Positions 47,641 through 52,440 of a stretch of DNA of 52,440 bases are shown here, in pieces. The DNA lies in the NCBI GenBank assembly GCA_000226015.1, contig JH153172.1, forward strand, positions 36,499 to 88,938, read 5' to 3'. The position numbers and the translations under genes are program-made. Below the pieces are notes generated by a model. It made no database searches. It saw nothing but the letters and a program-made list of their open reading frames with translations, and was not told where the DNA came from. The DNA comes from Mnemiopsis leidyi (lineage: Eukaryota; Ctenophora; Tentaculata; Lobata; Bolinopsidae). The stretch's first letter is position 1. Every line of letters begins with the position of its first letter.

Positions 47641-50329
47641 GATCTTATTGGCTGGGAAAACCCCATTATTATTAATTACCCATTATCATTAAAAAACCAA
47701 TATTTCATATAAGTAACTTATTTGAGTTTCAAATACAACCATTCATGATTACCACCAGGCACCATTCATGAGGATGGATAATATCAACTTTTTCTCACTC
47801 TGCTATTGATGACTCACTATATGCTACGCTAGGTAAAAGTCCAAGGTACTTAAATAATCACAAATCACAAATCACAAAAATCTAAAACTACAATTGATAA
47901 TCAGTGGTCTCATAACGATCGTTAACATGGTAACTGCCTTGACCACCACCGCTCTACCTGTAACGATATAAGAGTATACCAGTTCCAATATAACGGTGCA
48001 ATGTCTGCAGGGTTAGGGGTGGGAACCTCCCACTTTACCAGCTGCAAGAACCACTTCTAAAGAGGCTGGGACTTTCAGAGAAATGTAAGGATCGACGCGT
48101 TGTAATGATGTTGTATTGTAATTGTAGATGCACTTTTACCTTGTATGGCCATGGTGTGAATGTTGAAGTTTTTTCCATGAATTATTTAAAGTAGTTATAA
48201 TATATTTACAGTACTTATGACTTATTAACAGTTTTTATGTTTTTTTATTTTATTTAAAAATTTAGAAATGGGGGTATTTCTATAAGCTCAATATAGTTAT
48301 TATCATGTGTTGAAAATACTATTCGATTGAGATTGCTTGTCAATTGGTATGTTTGTCTTCTAATATGATATTTATATGATTTGCCCCGTCAAAAGAGCTG
48401 GACTCTTACATGTGGTATCCTGTAACACATAGAAGTTCCTTATTATATATATAGCAAATTACTTTCATGTATAATTTTGTTTAAAAATTTCATAAATTGA
48501 ATTAAATTGGATTTTATCAAAGAGTGCATTTTTCAGCTGCTGATAGCTAATCAATGACAATTTCAAATCCAATAAGCCTGGCGCAATATCCTTTACTTTA
48601 TTGGATCAAGAGGACGTATTAAACGAGCATATTGACTTGAGTGTAAAGAATTGAGCCTGGACGGAACTCAGCTGATTCAGTTCCTTGTTTAACATGCCGT
48701 TCAGCAAGGACATTCACAGCTTTAGCCGAGGCGGGGCACATAACTCGCTTCCGTAACTCATTGTCAAATGTTGAATATATACTTGTCTCATCCACAGGAT
48801 ATATCCTTGTGTTTCAGTAGTGACAAGTTGTCACAGTCTCTCGAGCTTCGTATGCGGCTCTTTACCACGAAGTCTTACTGATTTATCAAAAAGAAACAAA
48901 TATGAGAAAAACCAGGAACGGAAAGAAGGGGGTGGGTTTAGGAGAAGGCAGAGAGCACGCACGAACACACGACAAAAAGCTAGTATGGAGTATGGACCAT
49001 CCCTATGAACTTTCAACCCTATAATGATTCTAGGACGGGTAAAATTGGAGAAACAGAATGCGTCAAAAGAGTTAAAAAACTTTGATTCAAAAATCGGCTT
49101 TGATGGGTAGTTGGAACAGCAAAATATTCATTTTGATTAGGCTATTTGTCATTTCATTCCAGAGAAAATTCAGTTGAGACGAGTTTACCACAAAACGTTC
49201 TTGCTTACTGTTTAAATCGTTTGTCTGATTTACTAGGGACTGCTTTTGAAGCTACCAAGCTTAGTATTGTCGAAACGTACAACCTCAAATTCTTTTCTCA
49301 AAGTTGATCATTGGTACAACAAGTCTAGGATCAGTTCAGTCTCTATTCTCTGAAAGATAACTAACAAATATATCTCTCCTTAATCCCTAGGATCGCCTCC
49401 TCGACAAGAGTTTGTCTACATCCGTAATAGCTAAAAGTCAAATCTTCTAGACAAGGCAACTTTTACTATAAACAGAGAAGCCGTAAAAATGAACACAATG
49501 AAGACAGTGTTCATGTTTCTTTAATACATAAGGCATTCTGTTCATACTACCTAAAACTCACAAGAAATTAGGAACGTAAAATTAGACAAACACATGCCAA
49601 AAAAGCGTCCGCAAATGCGAAATTTCGCCAGGTCGCAAGCATTTGAAGCCCAGACAGGTTTTCAAATCAAGATCATTTGATCCATACGCTATGTCAACGT
49701 ATATTACCTAATGGCTGACTGCTGAGAAACAACCTAAGCTAGTAAGCTGTTAACCCATCATTTTGCAGCCACTTGCAAAACGTAGTGATTAAGATTTAGC
49801 ATCGTTTCCTAAGTACCCGAATTTAATAACTGCATAATGTGACCAGGCAGTTAGGCGTTTTTATGTGGCATGGTTGATCCGCGGTTACAGAATTCAGGCC
49901 TTAAAGACGGCTTCACTGAGACTGTTGGAAGAACGAAGTTTAAAATCATAAAATTTATCAAATCTCCGTTGCAACTTATGTTACTTAAACCTTATATCAA
50001 ATGTTTATTCGTATCTCTGACTCCGAACAAAATGAACGACTGACGTTATATTAGATGCATTTTCAATCTTGATCGGCATATTGATGGTGAGTGGTGACTA
50101 CTTCCCTGGAAGAACTTGAACAAGGTAGACAATTGGCGATTGCATAAATAATTGTAACCTCAACAAGTCTTCAAGTGTATAATTACCTTATTTATTAACC
50201 CTACTGAGTACCGGATCACCGATAGTACATGGAGTTTCCAAAAAAGATATCGCTAAAATCGAATATCGCTGAAACTTATCCGGATGATAGACTATCATAA
50301 CTAATTATTGTAACACTGGCCCTATTAAA
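47641..50329. other. Non-coding, no gene seen
   Basis: The region upstream of the GPCR start, so its promoter is probably within the first kilobase. Short overlapping ORFs at 48820-49016 have no features. No repeat family recognised. Confidence 0.45.
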
Positions 50330-50550
50330 GCCGGTGGCTCAATTGGTAGAGCACTCAGTGCAGATTGTAGAGGTTGTCGGGTCATACTCATACCCGACTC
50401 GGCACGATGCCGGTCCATGAATTTTCTGAATTGACCATCAGCGGAAATCGTGTCCGTTCAAATATCTGTTCCGTGCACTGTTCAATTGATCCGACCCCTC
50501 TAAGGTCCTTATATAGGGCCTTTAAGGCCCTTTAAAGGCAAAAAAATAGT
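50330..50550 (+). mobile_element. tRNA-derived SINE, family 2, second copy
   Basis: Head GCCGGTGGCTCAATTGGTAG (box A) and a degenerate box B after GAGGTTGTCGG, then the block CATGAATTTTCTGAATTGAC shared with the copy at 11220-11480. It ends in a region rich in AGGGCCTTTAAGGCCCTTTA. The orientation is opposite to the first copy. Confidence 0.75.
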
Positions 50551-50679
50551 CTACAAATTGGGAGAAGAATTTGGAGACATGAAAACGGAAAGAGATAGAG
50601 ACATGAAAACGGAAAGAGATAGATCGTAGAAACATGAAAATTTCAGGTATTGTAGATCTCATTACAGAGGCCGGGTTCT

Positions 50680-50822
50680 AGGTCGGGGGACTCTAGGTCG
50701 GGGGACTCTAGGTCGGGGGACTGTAGGTCGGCGGCTGCAAACCGGGTGGACTCGAGGTCGGGAGATCCCCACAGGGTGGACTCTAGGTCGGGAGATCCCC
50801 GCAGGGTGGACTCTAGTTCGGG
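50680..50822. repeat. Minisatellite of about 15 and 24 bp units with CTAGGTCGGG
   Basis: Three or more 15-bp units (ACTCTAGGTCGGGGG) are followed by longer units with GGGTGGACTCTAGGTCGGGA. The minus strand reads as repeats of SPDLE, but nothing shows it is coding. Confidence 0.8.
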
Positions 50823-50973
50823 AGTCATCATGATAGGTGATACGAGAGGTTCACGCGAGCTCGACATCATGCTAATTCGCCATGATCTCGTCCAATGTAG
50901 GCAACGAGGTCTCATGCAGGCTACAGTAGTACAGTATATATTCTGAAACAGAACCAAAGATGTATCCATCAAC

Positions 50974-51146
50974 ATGTCTACTGTGTTTCAAAGAACCTTT
51001 GGACATCTGGTTGCAGCCACTGCTGTTCTCAATGGCGACCCTGCTCCACCACCTCTCTATCCTGCACCCGCATCGACCCTCCCTCCTCCTCTCAACGATC
51101 CCTTCCTCCCCCTACAGACACCTCCATAAAGATTGAATTGAATTGA
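50974..51146 (+). mobile_element. Possible 3' end of a non-LTR retroelement
   Basis: A 51-codon frame from ATG 50974 (MSTVFQRTFGHLVAATAVLN, then Pro-rich) ends at TAA 51127-51129. Directly after it is a short ATTGA repeat tail. A coding end followed by such a tail is common in LINEs. The rest of the element is not recognisable, so this is weak. Confidence 0.3.
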
Positions 51147-51303
51147 AATAAAATTTGCAGCTCAATTAAACAGTATGACATTACCCACCTCCTTGTACTG
51201 TATATTGTGATCAGCATGAGTTTACTCAAAGTTATGTGTATCACTCGCTTCACTCAGAAAATATATATATTATACATATATATGAGACCAACTAAGGTGC
51301 TGC

Positions 51304-51354
51304 AGGATGCAGCCTGGAAGAGTCTAGCTCTTTTAATGGGGTACCCTACCTAAG
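51304..51354 (+). mobile_element. Fragment related to the SINE family 1 body
   Basis: CCTGGAAGAGTCTAGCTCTT with flanking bases resembles 3659-3700 of the family 1 SINE in the same order. The tRNA head is missing. Confidence 0.4.
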
Positions 51355-51677
51355 GCAAAAGAAAATATAGCAACCATATTAACAATAAAACTCATAAAAC
51401 AAAAATCAAACCATATAATATAGAATTTATAATGATTATGCATTGGCCCCATACACGGAAAAATATAACAACTCGAACGAAATAAACACATAACCCAAAA
51501 CCTACCTTATGAGACATTGAATATAAATTATATTGATATCACAGTCACCAACTGAACATAGGTGTAAAAAACTTAAAACAAAACAGGTTAAGATATGAGT
51601 TAGATAAAATAACGTCAGAAAATCTAAACAAGTTAAAAACATCTGATATCAGATAATACTATTCTACAACACAGTAG

Positions 51678-51980
51678 AAAGAAGACACTATCAAATCACC
51701 AGATCAAATCACCAAGATCATCCAAGGCAGGACCTTCACTTCTAAATCCCACCTCAATGCCGGCTTCCGCTACTCAAGAGATAGCATACCTTTGACAGAT
51801 GGGAGACAAGCTTGGAGGTGTGTCAAACGGAGCTGTAAGTGTCCTGGACGACTCTACACCCTGGATGATGCTTTCCACTCCCTTGGAAAACCCCACACCC
51901 ACCCTGCCGATGCAGATGATTCTATCGCTGTTGAGGCTCGCTCCGGATTTCACCACAACTACCAGCAATCACCGGATTAA
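51678..51980 (+). CDS. FLYWCH-type zinc-finger ORF, about 100 codons
   Basis: Open after an in-frame TAG (51675-51677) up to TAA at 51978-51980. It shows the FLYWCH pattern: an aromatic strand (GFRYSRDSIPL), QAWRCVKRSCKCPGRL with the WxC and C ligands, then KPHTHPAD with the HxH pair. FLYWCH fingers occur in DNA-binding proteins and in Mutator-like transposases. No ATG sits at the start, and no flanking exon or transposase domain was found, so it may be an exon of a larger gene or a transposon remnant. It lies in a transposon-rich stretch just before the Penelope-like sequence. Confidence 0.5.
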   Translation, partial: KEDTIKSPDQITKIIQGRTFTSKSHLNAGFRYSRDSIPLTDGRQAWRCVKRSCKCPGRLYTLDDAFHSLGKPHTHPADADDSIAVEARSGFHHNYQQSPD

Positions 51981-52026
51981 CGTGCTCTGACCCCTGGACC
52001 CTGAATTTGTTTATATAATTTTGTAA

Positions 52027-52440
52027 CAGTTATTACTATTAGTGTGTGTGACCCGAAGTTTCTCCAGTTCTAGCACAGCTTCTTTTGCCGGTCCTCCTAA
52101 AAAAGCCAATGTGTTTGGCTATGTGAAGCGAACCGGGTCTTCTCTAAGAAGGAAGTTTGTAAAAGCTAAAGAACTTGCAATGGGAAACAAAGGCAATACC
52201 AAGCCTTGCAACCGACCTAGATGCAAGTGCTGCGAGATGATTTGTGACCATGAGGAACTCAAAGTGAACAACCATCGTGTTAGACCTGCGAGTGGTTCGT
52301 GTACTTCTTACAACATAATCTACATGTTCATATGTTCTCTTTGCACCAAGCAATACGTCGGAAGAACAGTTAACCAGTTGAACATCCGTACCAACCAACA
52401 TCGTAGTGCATTCTATAAGGTACTTGAACAGTCTAAATCA
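52027..52440 (+). mobile_element. Penelope-like retroelement, GIY-YIG endonuclease region, cut by the window end
   Basis: The frame is open from after TAA 52024-52026 to the last base. It contains CNRPRCKCC, a Cys-rich linker, then NIIYMFICSLC and KQYVGRT, which match the two strands of a GIY-YIG nuclease (IIY for GIY, YVG for YIG), followed by RTNQH. Penelope-like elements carry such a domain after their reverse transcriptase. The order of a Cys-rich linker before IIY...YVG is typical of them. The reverse transcriptase is not in the window upstream, so the copy is 5'-truncated or rearranged; the continuation is outside the window. Confidence 0.75.

Overview
This window is animal nuclear DNA: AT-rich, intron-dense, with GT-AG introns and long non-coding stretches. 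I read it as an early-branching metazoan, most likely a cnidarian. The basis is gene content (class A GPCRs, a long thrombospondin-type-1 (TSR) protein with a galectin-like insert, a PAN-domain exon, the meiosis gene MEIOB, the ribosome-associated gene SERBP1) plus tRNA-derived SINEs and Penelope-like retroelement sequence. The phylum is an inference; no single marker proves it. Gene models were built by hand from splice sites, and almost every junction was checked for reading-frame phase.

Layout. 1-2.6 kb: GC-rich dispersed repeats and small inverted-repeat elements. 3.0-6.3 kb (+): MEIOB, 7 coding exons, complete. 6.5-6.7 kb: three hairpins. 7.3-9.0 kb (+): a two-exon secreted, very acidic protein with one TSR. 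9.3-10.6 kb (-): a three-exon secreted beta-sandwich-like protein, tail to tail with the acidic gene; a further signal-peptide plus PAN exon pair at 13.4-13.9 kb (-) can splice in phase into it. 16.4-16.8 kb (-): a GPCR relict broken by a stop. 17.3-28.7 kb (+): a large TSR gene (about 16 TSRs, galectin-like insert, a 3-exon cassette present three times). A complete 3-exon GPCR lies inside one of its introns on the opposite strand. 29.9-37.6 kb (+): SERBP1, 9 exons, complete. 38.2-39.7 kb: the same GC-rich repeat family as at the left end, a GA microsatellite and an assembly gap. 40.0-47.6 kb (-): a complete 11-exon amine-receptor-like GPCR whose large intron holds two nested-palindrome arrays. 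47.7-52.4 kb: no host gene seen; SINEs, minisatellites, a FLYWCH ORF and the start of a Penelope-like GIY-YIG coding region cut by the window edge.

The genes are not a pathway. The shared theme is cell-surface or secreted proteins (TSR, PAN, galectin-like, GPCRs) beside two housekeeping or germline genes. The least explained signals are the nested hairpin arrays, whose arms differ between hairpins yet stay complementary within each, and the minisatellites in the TSR gene whose units carry copies of splice sites.
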